15,040 nt of DNA from an uncultured Acetatifactor sp. (GCA_934394515.1 CAKRRU010000063.1:1-15040); one strand, 5' to 3'; shown: positions 10,701 through 15,040, counted from the stretch's first letter. Program-made: numbers and translations. The notes: generated by a model from the sequence alone, not told the origin.

Positions 10701-11005
10701 CCGTCACTGCCGACTGCCGCAAATACAGTGAAATCCACACTGGTAAACACAAGAGCAACCGTTGTGACAAGCGCCACACCCCTTGCTGTTTTCTCTCTGA
10801 CCTTCCACTGAATACAGCCATATAAAATTACGTTATAAATAAAAATATATGCCACTAATACGATCCAGATCGGATAGCGCAGCATCCTGTATCTGCGCCC
10901 GATTCCCGCAAGGGTACGGATCGTTTCGGATTTTGCCCTTCGGAAGGGTTCACAGGCAGCGTGCAGCTTTTCGTACTGTTCTCTTTTAGCTATCTGTCTC
11001 TTCAT
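1736..11005 (-). CDS. Giant multidomain Ig-like surface protein, putative adhesin
   Basis: This 3089-residue protein is predicted to be exported and membrane-held. Residues 43-65 form a membrane helix. Residues 76-96 look like a signal peptide core ending VFAA. Acidic sequence follows to about 400, then a jelly-roll-like domain at 405-535 and Ig-like domains. An FN3-like domain spans 799-910 and Calx-beta 914-1012 (NGSAIGGTHFTHVQGSLTF). An unassigned Tyr/Trp-rich block covers about 1036-1246. Further Ig-like domains with D-x-x-G-N ends follow, and an InlB B-repeat (2333-2407, FDENGG...YAKW). A module is duplicated at about 1854-2174 and 2412-2735. A Pro-Thr-Glu linker (about 2741-2822), a beta-rich stalk domain (about 2866-3030), CGLCQICPTFLGIC and a final helix (about 3055-3077) complete it. 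No LPxTG is present. ATG at 11003-11005 has GGAAAGG 13 bases upstream; a further-upstream ATG at 11066-11068 would overlap the likely promoter. Adhesion is inferred. The divergent two-component operon probably controls it. Confidence 0.92.
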   Translation of the reverse strand: MKRQIAKREQYEKLHAACEPFRRAKSETIRTLAGIGRRYRMLRYPIWIVLVAYIFIYNVILYGCIQWKVREKTARGVALVTTVALVFTSVDFTVFAAVGSDGNGTKEQGVITAFADLDESLEVQSLPVGAEEGEIRFPETLTVTLETKSEEETAAPEEGTVSQNLVPDDSDGSSSQPVTADAAEPDGRENTTEVSVAVTWENRTADSFDSSAAGNCYVYLPVIPEDYVVAEGVSLPQITVTIAEPVGENPAEEKSAGLFALSEKLPDPLTYLASDEADEDMIDPGQLDEARGALDEWLAENNGALSGEDRERLLELIRRLEGLEHIRDTETDCMDEECPYHYPEMIQQRMAENEIPQMLTLADLVEEYGVEIPNAPIAVQTFAVQNTVTHPQTLMLTGDNENNSHTGKADGDIDVIMSSWKSVHPIELAFTLDELPTQSAYLAIKAYDVDEDLGETDYVYLNDDIYLPMDQENSHKKKYNNETIGYLAGTNNTWNTTVLEIPLDKLKKGKNVISVTVASSWVVTVDWMQLILDGGAADPNIQEFSLKLQNAVTEDGQVTVESLVTVRQTGNKQYTTEYVLTQEETGNALDACFGQVQATEEIALGMPLDSPSGVYKITGILKDPTTEEIKATDSVSFYFMQGLGIGPKVSYTLSPDVLTKTDVEITVSAEAVPEMGITDVTVPETSRVVSENGEYSFTINYKLNGNDTSASYKVKVDNIDKTAPTITYSTVTVLEDEAQATVEKLFAEALSVSDNRKLADKPLSYTIPANVSVLPGSKTVTVTATDAVGNTSKENCTITVTAKPLELKLSTLTAVSSSKDQYSLKAVLTHTGADTITETGFVWGIVPAPTLELNNGSVTTSSAVTKKNGNLSATATGLVSGVEYYARAYAKVTASDGSTKVIYSEAKDFGFGIPSYGTFSVSKVSNSGTTTTFTITRSDGSDGKQTVYYRTVNGSAIGGTHFTHVQGSLTFADGETSKTVTVTELGVTSAYKSDEGTRYSNADRTYSLEIYRVEGGGKIDEASRSKTRMMKMDSNYAIDRAIYTTEKSRVDVADTTKVNGKMIQDSSKEQGATNSNVRFLTNRDNVENYHTKSSLSDYYTDSNQLEYLQNTASGWYYRYQLKAYEGADCYEHAYLGNLEVPNEHINLIDDKGNVAGNGVVRGVSGQLWACNFELTGSTEKTFLFPSNKTGGKGKDYPTNISNTADSYDNNTWVKLGVYETCYAYFGASGASYDSWYVDGLTSYVMAQDEKEPQLLGVAPMAGGTYLPGDPITVALVFDEIVDSTNSTLNSNLTITTNVGTLTYAGGANTNVLYFKGTVSVSDSLYSINALKVNGISNASNIKDMCNLSGTSQTFPTDKHTNMTVDNSKPSVTVTADTSDSLPCHKATIKTTGATTIQYTWTKDSTLPAYGWQSTKNNTTLTESRGTAGKTETWYLHVLATASSGASTHECQSFSFMLPAITTVSVRAGSTTSSQDVANVWKPEKYIVVEYAGAQTSGTTITFDGPMGGSEKVTTVSGTKYLKVTQNGTYTVTLTDSLGSVISQTIEVQKIDALKPTVTIRSGSSTAADTVYPELTLAVLPEDTGGSGVAKVEYAWTGTTAAPSAWTVLTADADGRYQAEYAATETAKTAKYLQVKVTDRAENISTVVRSGPYYMMKPATGNGLPTITVTGNEDSWEKSAVLTWTAKKGTETNAGNIKSVYTPDGIQSIASGSGDTTGKCTVTKNGVYVFLVTDEYGNSVSAEVLVNNIDNEAPKLEKLECSVSTDGKTGTIQLIGATDDCTAIYDAKGNCINHGGSGIQTMQYRGQNETEWKTLTGNSFTVTENGKYVVRLTDNLGNVSKEYSVEMTMIDTQAPALTAAVEKGVSANADGWYNAAALHITLTYSDNVGTEKLYGKVDDGDFAEISGISTASGTIFTKTHDCTEGVHTYTFKAEDAAGNATTSDPVIVKWDKTKPVIGEITFEQKAASILDWIIGKESLILCIPVTEEGSGAEEISYTITSTSGMAQAATAKLNKDGLAKIVLSADWKGKITDIKCTDAAGNVSDTKSITGASNGIIVEDNPPEITFTAADMTDPANPGPGEGLSENYYEENDAPTVYVLVTDADDAGITAGINDISYTINSGAPQKVNGSFDTALKESYGFAIPLAGKTGIVNITVNASDYAGNTAENTVVVRIKEKEEKPAPASDYRKEQITGLIPGAAYVVERETLSADGQGIIAIKESWFGSTIRISKKGTDNTSDSDEAELAIAKRPEIPSVSAGDETIKGKKDGTLSGVSATMEYSIDGGANWIPVDSGEITGGGLSGLAAGEILVRVKATDTAPHGEQGQITIAEGRTLTVAFDENGGSTVTLVAGKAWQDTVSRPQDPVKEGYVLDGWYRDNTFTTAWHFAGETDEDYLTQDVTLYAKWRDVAKPELDAVPADHKDAGKWYRELAIQLTYSDNEGVTGLSVQKDGGAYTELAMESGTPQGSRQYQLLFDGLEEGEHTYTFKAVDAAGNETVTDALTAKLDTTKPQLGDAAFNEGYKNFWNWIIRKDSLEITVPIIETGSGIDNVNYTLIPETGNAENSGTTGQATVKKVFGGENADYTAVIYVAPDFKGKIRIAATDNVGNVSDTKTIGTDGSGIHGVIVEDNAPEITFSVNGSAALAEEYEEVPTVAVTVKDDGENAVSAGLASVTYRVNNGAENTLQEDFVISLKTEAAFTIPAEKIPSDVGEITIVVRATDNAGNQSEKSLTVRIHTGGTIVDPPEPPEPPKPTETPKPTETPKPTETPGPMETPEPTETPKPTETPKPTETPGPTETPKPTETPKPTETPKPSASPRPTPDTSEAGQIVEESSGRQEGQPSEKEDAQSIPAATDQGKDMADTGTTLKLGDGTVIVRVVCDEQGYTAEVADTAAVADAVLTPEQMQSVTGGETIEIRIDVKDTSSNVSERDKSVIENGMEEYRKEMPELTLGMYVDISIFMKIGEGDWNAVARTQEPVEVVIGIPDELQSDGRTFYIIRAHEGQYTLLADMDDDPDTITICTDMFSTYAIAYEQVGGTGENHECGLCQICPTFLGICYFVWLAVILAVVLSIWIVLLRNRGEKEEREES
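2568..2747 (-). repeat. Ten tandem 18-bp units encoding PxPTET
   Basis: Ten uninterrupted 18-bp units encode a Pro-Lys/Gly/Glu-Pro-Thr-Glu-Thr linker near the C-terminus of the surface protein. One unit carries Met for Thr (PGPMET). The variable codon follows a partly regular order (TTC, TTT, CCC/TCC in plus-strand reading), hinting at duplication in 54-bp blocks. Degenerate versions of the motif flank both ends (PSASPRPTP and PPEPPEPP). Such linkers typically span the cell wall. Slippage could change the copy number in frame. Confidence 0.95.
2801..3772 (-). repeat. Copy B of a duplicated ~320-residue three-domain module
   Basis: This segment of the surface protein gene parallels 4484-5446. 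Both copies contain, in order, a domain with LTYSDN...EGVHTYTFKA (here EGEHTYTFKA) ending in DAAGN, a domain with WIIRKDSL...GKI ending in DNVGNVSDTK, and a domain starting GVIVEDNAPEITF and ending LTVRI. The copies differ at many residues, so the duplication is old. The InlB B-repeat lies between them. Confidence 0.85.
4484..5446 (-). repeat. Copy A of a duplicated ~320-residue three-domain module
   Basis: This is the partner of 2801-3772. Its landmarks are LTYSDN, EGVHTYTFKAEDAAGN, WIIGKESL, TDAAGNVSDTK, GIIVEDNPPEITF and VVVRI, in the same order and at similar spacing. The third domain has a short insertion (about ten residues, MTDPANPGPG) that copy B lacks. Confidence 0.85.
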
Positions 11006-11042
11006 AGTAATAACCATACCTTTCCGTAATTTTCTTGTAGAA

Positions 11043-11071
11043 AATATACCCAAACAATTCTTTCCCATGTA
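11043..11071 (-). promoter_or_regulatory. Possible weak promoter of the surface protein gene
   Basis: On the minus strand TATATT (11043-11048) is a good -10 element, 37 bases before the chosen ATG. At the 17-bp spacing the -35 position reads TACATG (11066-11071), which is far from TTGACA. A good -10 with a poor -35 suits activator-dependent promoters. The direct repeats at 11081-11110 end nine bases upstream of that -35. The call rests on position and context only. Confidence 0.4.
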
Positions 11072-11080
11072 CGGCTTTGC

Positions 11081-11110
11081 GGATTTGGTATCTTTTTTGT
11101 CGAATTTGGT
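11081..11110. promoter_or_regulatory. Candidate LytTR regulator site: two 9-bp direct repeats, 12-bp gap
   Basis: GGATTTGGT (11081-11089) and GAATTTGGT (11102-11110) are direct repeats differing at one base. They are separated by 12 bp, so they repeat every 21 bp on one face of the helix. LytTR-domain regulators such as AgrA and PlnC are known to bind two 9-bp direct repeats with 12-13 bp between them. The site lies between the divergent promoters of the surface protein gene and of an operon that itself starts with a LytTR regulator. It could therefore serve either or both; the base sequence is not the AgrA consensus. Confidence 0.55.
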
Positions 11111-11124
11111 CAGGCCCCGTTTCG

Positions 11125-11153
11125 TTGACTCCTCCCTTCTTCTTTGCTACACT
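11125..11153 (+). promoter_or_regulatory. Sigma-A-type promoter of the two-component operon
   Basis: TTGACT (11125-11130) and TACACT (11148-11153) are spaced by 17 bp. The predicted start is near 11160, leaving a leader of about 25 bases that holds the ribosome site AAGGGAG (11170-11176). The candidate LytTR repeats end 14 bases upstream of the -35. The promoter is close enough to consensus to give basal expression without activation. Confidence 0.65.
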
Positions 11154-11184
11154 ATAAGAAAACGATCGGAAGGGAGCTTAAACC

Positions 11185-11931
11185 TTGCAGATTGCCCTGT
11201 GTGATGACGAAGAAACATACCACGAGAAGATAAAAGAGCTTATCGGACAGTATAAACAGATCCATTCTGACCGCACCCTGTCCCTGTCTTCTTTTTCTTC
11301 CGGAAAAGAACTTATAAACCATGTAGATGAATACGGCAGTTTTGACCTCTATATCCTGGACTGCATTATGCCGGAAATGAACGGCATAGAACTGGGAACC
11401 GCTCTCAGAATGCGTGATAATACGGGTCTCCTGCTCTACCTTACCACATCTCCCGACTTTGCACTGGATTCCTACCGGGTCGATGCCTTTGATTATTTGT
11501 TAAAACCCGTGGACAGGGATTTGTTTTTCCAAAGTCTTGACAAGGCTTACCACTCTTTTTCGCAGATTATGCAGGAAGCGGTTGCCGTGAAGACTGTGGA
11601 CAGCATCCGCATGATTCCCGTTGCTGACATACGGTATGCAGAGCGCATGGAGAAGCATATTGATTACTATCTGACAGATAATACCGTGATACACAGCACC
11701 AGCTTCAACGGCTCTTTCCAGAACGCCGTTACCGAACTGTTGGCGCATAAGGGAATGCTCCTGGTGGGTTCCTCTTTTGTCGTAAATTTATTCCATGTCA
11801 CGGAGGTTACAAAATCAGACCTGATACTGACCGGGAACCTTTATGTCCCGGTTCCCCGCCGGATGTATGAAACCGTCAAGAAGAAATGGGTGGATTTCTG
11901 GCTGAATGGAGGCAGATACCATGCTTTTTGA
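11185..11931 (+). CDS. LytTR-family response regulator (AgrA-like)
   Basis: This 248-residue cytoplasmic regulator has a receiver domain at about 1-125. Acidic residues are D7/D8, the likely phospho-acceptor is D59 (ILDCIMPEMNG), T87/T88 is the switch region, and K107 sits in LLKPVD. A LytTR DNA-binding domain spans about 133-238 (DSIRMIPVADIRYAER... to VKKKWVDFW). The start is a TTG, chosen because AAGGGAG lies eight bases upstream and the receiver fold begins directly with IALCDDE; the next Met is far inside the domain. Family members activate quorum-type and surface-protein genes by binding paired direct repeats, and such a pair lies at 11081-11110. The gene is first in an operon and overlaps the first kinase gene by 11 bases. 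The likely targets are the divergent surface protein gene and its own operon. Confidence 0.93.
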   Translation: MQIALCDDEETYHEKIKELIGQYKQIHSDRTLSLSSFSSGKELINHVDEYGSFDLYILDCIMPEMNGIELGTALRMRDNTGLLLYLTTSPDFALDSYRVDAFDYLLKPVDRDLFFQSLDKAYHSFSQIMQEAVAVKTVDSIRMIPVADIRYAERMEKHIDYYLTDNTVIHSTSFNGSFQNAVTELLAHKGMLLVGSSFVVNLFHVTEVTKSDLILTGNLYVPVPRRMYETVKKKWVDFWLNGGRYHAF

Positions 11932-13213
11932 AGATAATATTTCGTTTTTGGTTTTAAAGGTTCTGATTACCTGCGCAGGCACGTTTGGAATGATGGGTTC
12001 CACCGTGAAATACCGGTTCGTGAAAGAGAAGCCTGTTAGTATAATCATTTTCGGAGCCTATGTCCTGTATATCATAATCTCCACCTATGCCATTATCTAT
12101 TTTTTGGATTATGAGCATTTTCTGCGGGTATTTATCCTTACCATATCCTGCCCCGCCGTTCTGCTGTTACATAATATTTCCGACGAACCCTTTCCACGGC
12201 TTGTATTCACCCGTGCCACGCATATACTGGCATCCCTGTACATTGCAGCTACCATCACTCTCACAAATACCGCGCTGCAGGGAACGGAGCTGTCGGATAT
12301 TCTGATGCGCCTGCTGGTCTATCTGCTTGTCATCCTGCTTGATTTTCATTATGTGCGACCTGTCTATCTGGATTTTATCAGTAAAATCAGGAAAGGCTGG
12401 GGGGCTCTTTCCCTGATTCCCTGCGCGCTTATTATCCTTGCCGTAGTGCTTGCCTTTTATCCGGAGCATTATACCAGACGCCCCACAGGCATCCTGATGA
12501 TCTACCTGCTCGGTGTTGTCATTGTCATTCTTTACGCCACCATCGGCTTATATCTTTCCCTGCAGTACCAAAGGCAGTCTGCAGAACAGAATCGGGAAAT
12601 CCTTAAGCTGCAGGTACAGAACCTACAAAGAGAAGCCGCAGATATAGAAAATCTTGTGAATCAGGCAAAAATCATCCGGCACGACACCCGGCACATGCTT
12701 TCCACCATTGCCTCCCTGGCCGAGAGTGGAGATATGCAGGCGATCCTTGACTTCATAGGTATCGCTGACAAAAGTCCCGATGTTCCGGAAACTTCCCATT
12801 ACTGCAGGGATCCCCTTCTGGATACCACGCTTTGTTCCTATTTTAAAGCTGCAGAAGAATCCGGCATTCTGCTGCAGACATCGCTGGCCATCCCGGATAC
12901 ACTTCCGGTTGACTCTGCCGGGCTTGCCATCTGCTTTGCCAATGCGCTGGGGAATGCCATAGAGTACTGCAAAGAGCTTCCGGAAAAGGAAAGAAAAATC
13001 GTCTTCAAATGCATTGCGAAACCAAAGCTGATGTTTGAGATCGGAAGTCCTTATCAGGGCAGGATCATCCTTGACCGGAATGGTCTTCCGAAATCACCGG
13101 AAGGTGGTGTGGGAACTCATATCCGTTCCATCGTGGCGTTCTGCGAAAGGCATGATGCCTTTTACTCATTCACGGCAGAAAACGGCTGGTTTAAGGTTAC
13201 GGTTGCATTATAA
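11921..13213 (+). CDS. AgrC-like GHKL sensor kinase 1: His kept, ATP site degenerate
   Basis: This 430-residue protein has about seven membrane helices (roughly 8-26, 39-62, 68-85, 100-118, 126-144, 160-181, 188-213). A coiled linker follows (QNREILKLQVQNLQ), then an AgrC-type histidine box with H254 (IIRHDTRHML) and a GHKL ATPase domain from about 295. Its ATP site departs from the family. The N-box reads NALGNAIE with Gly344 where Asp/Glu is usual. The usual Asn in the following strand motif is Ser376 (IGSPYQG). The lid reads EGGVGTHIRSI instead of GHGLGTRSI, losing the first glycine and gaining two residues. It may thus be a phospho-acceptor that depends on its partner. ATG at 11921 has GGAGG eight bases upstream and overlaps the regulator's stop. 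It is clearly paralogous to the next gene. Confidence 0.9.
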   Translation: MLFEDNISFLVLKVLITCAGTFGMMGSTVKYRFVKEKPVSIIIFGAYVLYIIISTYAIIYFLDYEHFLRVFILTISCPAVLLLHNISDEPFPRLVFTRATHILASLYIAATITLTNTALQGTELSDILMRLLVYLLVILLDFHYVRPVYLDFISKIRKGWGALSLIPCALIILAVVLAFYPEHYTRRPTGILMIYLLGVVIVILYATIGLYLSLQYQRQSAEQNREILKLQVQNLQREAADIENLVNQAKIIRHDTRHMLSTIASLAESGDMQAILDFIGIADKSPDVPETSHYCRDPLLDTTLCSYFKAAEESGILLQTSLAIPDTLPVDSAGLAICFANALGNAIEYCKELPEKERKIVFKCIAKPKLMFEIGSPYQGRIILDRNGLPKSPEGGVGTHIRSIVAFCERHDAFYSFTAENGWFKVTVAL

Positions 13214-13226
13214 AGGGAGGAATACT

Positions 13227-14513
13227 ATGATCTTCGATAATAATATGGCATACCAGACTTACAGAGTCCTTGTCTCCATATTCGGCACGCTGGGTATGAT
13301 CATTTCTCTTACCCCCATGAAGAAAAACCATAAAAGGAACCTGCTTATTCTGGGCGGCTATGTTGTTTATGCTGTTGTTTACTCTTCCCTTTCCTTACGT
13401 TTCCTTGGATTCCTGTCTTTTTTGCGGAGCGCCGTCTTTACCGTTTCTCTGCCCGGTGTGCTTGCCATTTACATGATGGCAGATACCTCCGTCCCGAGAC
13501 ATATCTTTAAATGCCTGTCGCAGCTTCTGCTTTCCCTCTATCTGATTATCAGCATGACTCTGCTGAATACACTTTTGGGAGGCACTCTGCTGTCAAGTGC
13601 CATACTGCTCCTTTTTACCTATGTTGCCATGATCTTTCTGGAATCTTTCTTCTTAAGAAGTTTCTTCCTGACCAGGATAGAAATAATTACCAAAGGCTGG
13701 GGGATCCTCTGCCTGATTCCCAGTTCCTTTTTACTCTTTGTAATGGTGCTCGTACTCTATCCGGTTCATTATACGCAGAACCCGTCGTTTGTCCTCCTGT
13801 TCTACCTGACAGGGGCTGTCATCCTCATCATTTACTATGCAGTCTTCCAATACCTATGGACACAGTATCAATACCAGATGGATAAGCAGAACCGGGAGAT
13901 CCTGGAAATACAGATGCAGGGTATTAAAAAGCACGCAGAAGATACCAAAAGAAATGCGGAGGAAGTAGAGAGCGTCTGGCAGGACACTCACCGGATGCTG
14001 TCCGGCATTGCTGTGCTTGCCAGGGAGGGGAATGCCGAAGCCATCCTTAACTTTGTAGCCGAATCCTCTGCGCTTGACCTTCTGACCCCACCCGCCCATT
14101 ACTGCAGCGATCCCATATTAAACGCCACGCTCACTGCATATCTAAACAAGGCTGAAAATTCCGGCATTACGGTGGATCTCCATCTTGCCATCCCCGAAAC
14201 GCTCCCCGTTGATTCTGCAGAGCTTTCCATCTGCTTTGCCAATGCCCTGGAAAATGCCATAAAAGCCTGTGAAGAGCTCCCGGAAAATGAGCGGAAAATT
14301 ATTCTCAGATGTATCCATAAACCTGCTTTCATGTTTGAGATCGACAACCCGTATAAGGGACAGATCACCTTTGGAAGAAACGGGCTGCCAAATTCCACGA
14401 AAACAGGTCATGGCCTTGGAACACGCTCCATTATGGCTTTCTGCGAAAAGCATAATGCCTTTTATGATTTTTCCACGGAAGGCGGCTGGTTTAAGGTTAT
14501 GATCACTTTGTGA
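13227..14513 (+). CDS. AgrC-like GHKL sensor kinase 2: ATP site intact, His replaced by Gln
   Basis: This 428-residue paralogue of the preceding kinase has the same seven-helix sensor (about 12-30, 38-60, 63-84, 97-117, 121-142, 158-178, 188-210), linker (QNREILEIQMQ) and GHKL domain. Its ATP motifs are canonical: NALENAIKAC with E342/N343, IDNPYKG with N374, and GHGLGTRSI at 394-402. In the histidine box the sequence is VWQDTHRML. The position aligned with H254 of kinase 1 is Q252 (CAG against CAC), and the later Arg-His is swapped to His-Arg, leaving H255 out of register. Self-phosphorylation at the normal site is therefore not expected. It could phosphorylate kinase 1 in a heterodimer, or act as a signal-binding modulator. 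ATG at 13227 has AAGGGAGG six bases upstream, overlapping the stop of kinase 1, so translation is probably coupled. Confidence 0.9.
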   Translation: MIFDNNMAYQTYRVLVSIFGTLGMIISLTPMKKNHKRNLLILGGYVVYAVVYSSLSLRFLGFLSFLRSAVFTVSLPGVLAIYMMADTSVPRHIFKCLSQLLLSLYLIISMTLLNTLLGGTLLSSAILLLFTYVAMIFLESFFLRSFFLTRIEIITKGWGILCLIPSSFLLFVMVLVLYPVHYTQNPSFVLLFYLTGAVILIIYYAVFQYLWTQYQYQMDKQNREILEIQMQGIKKHAEDTKRNAEEVESVWQDTHRMLSGIAVLAREGNAEAILNFVAESSALDLLTPPAHYCSDPILNATLTAYLNKAENSGITVDLHLAIPETLPVDSAELSICFANALENAIKACEELPENERKIILRCIHKPAFMFEIDNPYKGQITFGRNGLPNSTKTGHGLGTRSIMAFCEKHNAFYDFSTEGGWFKVMITL

Positions 14514-14519
14514 TGCATG

Positions 14520-15040
14520 TCAAACGATGGTATTGGGGAAGCTCTCCGCCACGCACAATTTCCCATACCCCACCCGGTCATTGGGGTATTCTGTCTCCCC
14601 CCTCAGTGGTCTGGCTCCTTTCCTGAAATATGCTTTTACTTTTTCGCCGTAGAGGAAGGGATCATTCCCCCTTACGATCCCCCATTCCATCAAAAGGGCT
14701 GCTGCCCCGCTGACAATGGGTGTCGCAAAAGAGGTACCGGTCACGGGAGTAAAGCTTCCGTACACATCCGGGGCCTGAATATTCACACCCGGGGCCACGA
14801 GATCGGGCTTGGTCAGTCCTGCGGCAGCCACACCAACGGTTCTAGTGCTGTCAGCATAGCCTCTGCCGGAGAAATCGGCATAGGTATCATAGACCGGGTC
14901 ATAGGCTCCCACGGTGATGACCTTGGCTGCGGTAGACGGAATAGTCAGTGTCACCTGGGGTGTGGCACGGTAGAATCCGGTACTCTCCCCGATTCCGCTT
15001 CCCGCTGGGAGATACAGATAATATTGTCCTGTCACGGTCA
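14520..15040 (-). CDS. CspA-like S8 family subtilisin protease, C-terminal part
   Basis: The last 173 or so residues of a subtilase are present; the rest lies beyond the right edge, and the frame is open to the window end. Seen motifs are ITVGAYDPVYDTYADFSGRG, KPDLVAPGVNI and the nucleophile segment GTSFATPIVSGAAALL, with the serine codon near 14731-14733. The ending IVRGNDPFLYGEKVKAYFRKGA...GYGKLCVAES is typical of clostridial CspA-like subtilases. The Asp, His and oxyanion Asn regions are outside the window. No export signal can be judged. The gene converges on kinase 2 with six bases between stop codons (14514-14519). It might process the surface protein or a signal peptide, but nothing in the sequence shows this. 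A decayed relative of its 3' end lies at 1600-1648. Confidence 0.92.
   Translation of the reverse strand, partial: TVTGQYYLYLPAGSGIGESTGFYRATPQVTLTIPSTAAKVITVGAYDPVYDTYADFSGRGYADSTRTVGVAAAGLTKPDLVAPGVNIQAPDVYGSFTPVTGTSFATPIVSGAAALLMEWGIVRGNDPFLYGEKVKAYFRKGARPLRGETEYPNDRVGYGKLCVAESFPNTIV
14565..14589. other. Strong hairpin inside the protease 3' end, facing the kinase operon
   Basis: ATACCCCA and TGGGGTAT form a perfect 8-bp stem around a nine-base loop, 51 bases past the stop codon of kinase 2. No T run follows on either strand, so it is not a standard intrinsic terminator. It could stabilise the end of the kinase mRNA or cause pausing. It also lies in codons for YPNDRVGYG of the protease, so it may be incidental. 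Confidence 0.3.

Noticed and set aside
11006..11068. Upstream ATG at 11066-11068 as the start of the surface protein
   Set aside because: It would place the likely -10 element inside the coding region and has no ribosome site. The ATG at 11003-11005 begins a typical Lys/Arg-rich leader and has GGAAAGG upstream.
13035..13226. N-terminal extension of kinase 2 into kinase 1
   Set aside because: It overlaps the intact kinase 1 gene in another frame. ATG at 13227 with AAGGGAGG six bases upstream gives a protein aligning end to end with kinase 1.
14502..14514. ATCAC TTT GTGAT hairpin at the end of kinase 2 as a terminator
   Set aside because: The stem is only five base pairs and no T run follows.

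Overview
The window looks like chromosome from a gut-type Firmicute, most likely a clostridium of the Lachnospiraceae (inference). Grounds are the AGGAGG-type ribosome sites, consensus sigma-A promoters, a LytTR regulator with AgrC-like GHKL kinases, a CspA-like S8 protease, and a giant Ig-repeat surface protein carrying an InlB B-repeat. No rRNA, tRNA, CRISPR array, transposase or phage gene was seen.

Left part (1-1480). The first eight bases hold the start of a minus-strand gene that runs out of the window. It has an AGGAGG site and a consensus promoter. Behind it lies a LacI-family repressor on the same strand, also with a consensus promoter. Both promoters carry a similar inverted repeat (halves like TTGCGCA, spacer 3) about 10-28 bases past the predicted start of transcription. 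A second, perfect copy lies upstream of the left promoter. This reads as an autoregulated local repressor controlling the gene off the left edge, probably for sugar uptake (inference).

Middle (1490-11005). A decayed 3' end of a subtilase gene is followed by a strong intrinsic terminator. The terminator ends a 3089-residue surface protein gene on the minus strand, which fills 9.3 kb. The protein has an N-terminal membrane segment and signal-like segment, a jelly-roll-like domain, many Ig-like domains, a Calx-beta domain, an unassigned Tyr/Trp-rich block, an InlB B-repeat, a duplicated 320-residue module and a Pro-Thr-Glu linker. It ends in a conserved-looking stalk domain, a cysteine motif (CGLCQICPTFLGIC) and a final membrane helix.

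Right part (11069-14513). Divergent from the surface protein is a three-gene operon: a LytTR response regulator and two tandem paralogous seven-helix AgrC-like kinases. The intergenic region has two 9-bp direct repeats separated by 12 bp, the geometry of AgrA/PlnC-type LytTR sites. The two kinases are degenerate in complementary ways. The first keeps the phospho-acceptor histidine but has lost key ATP-site residues. The second has an intact ATP site but glutamine in place of the histidine. They may work only together, by phosphorylation in trans. No signal-peptide gene is visible.

Right edge (14520-15040). The C-terminal part of a CspA-like S8 protease converges on the kinase operon with six bases between stop codons. 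Its 3' end resembles the subtilase remnant at 1605-1648, so the surface-protein and two-component block is bracketed by two related subtilase ends in the same orientation.
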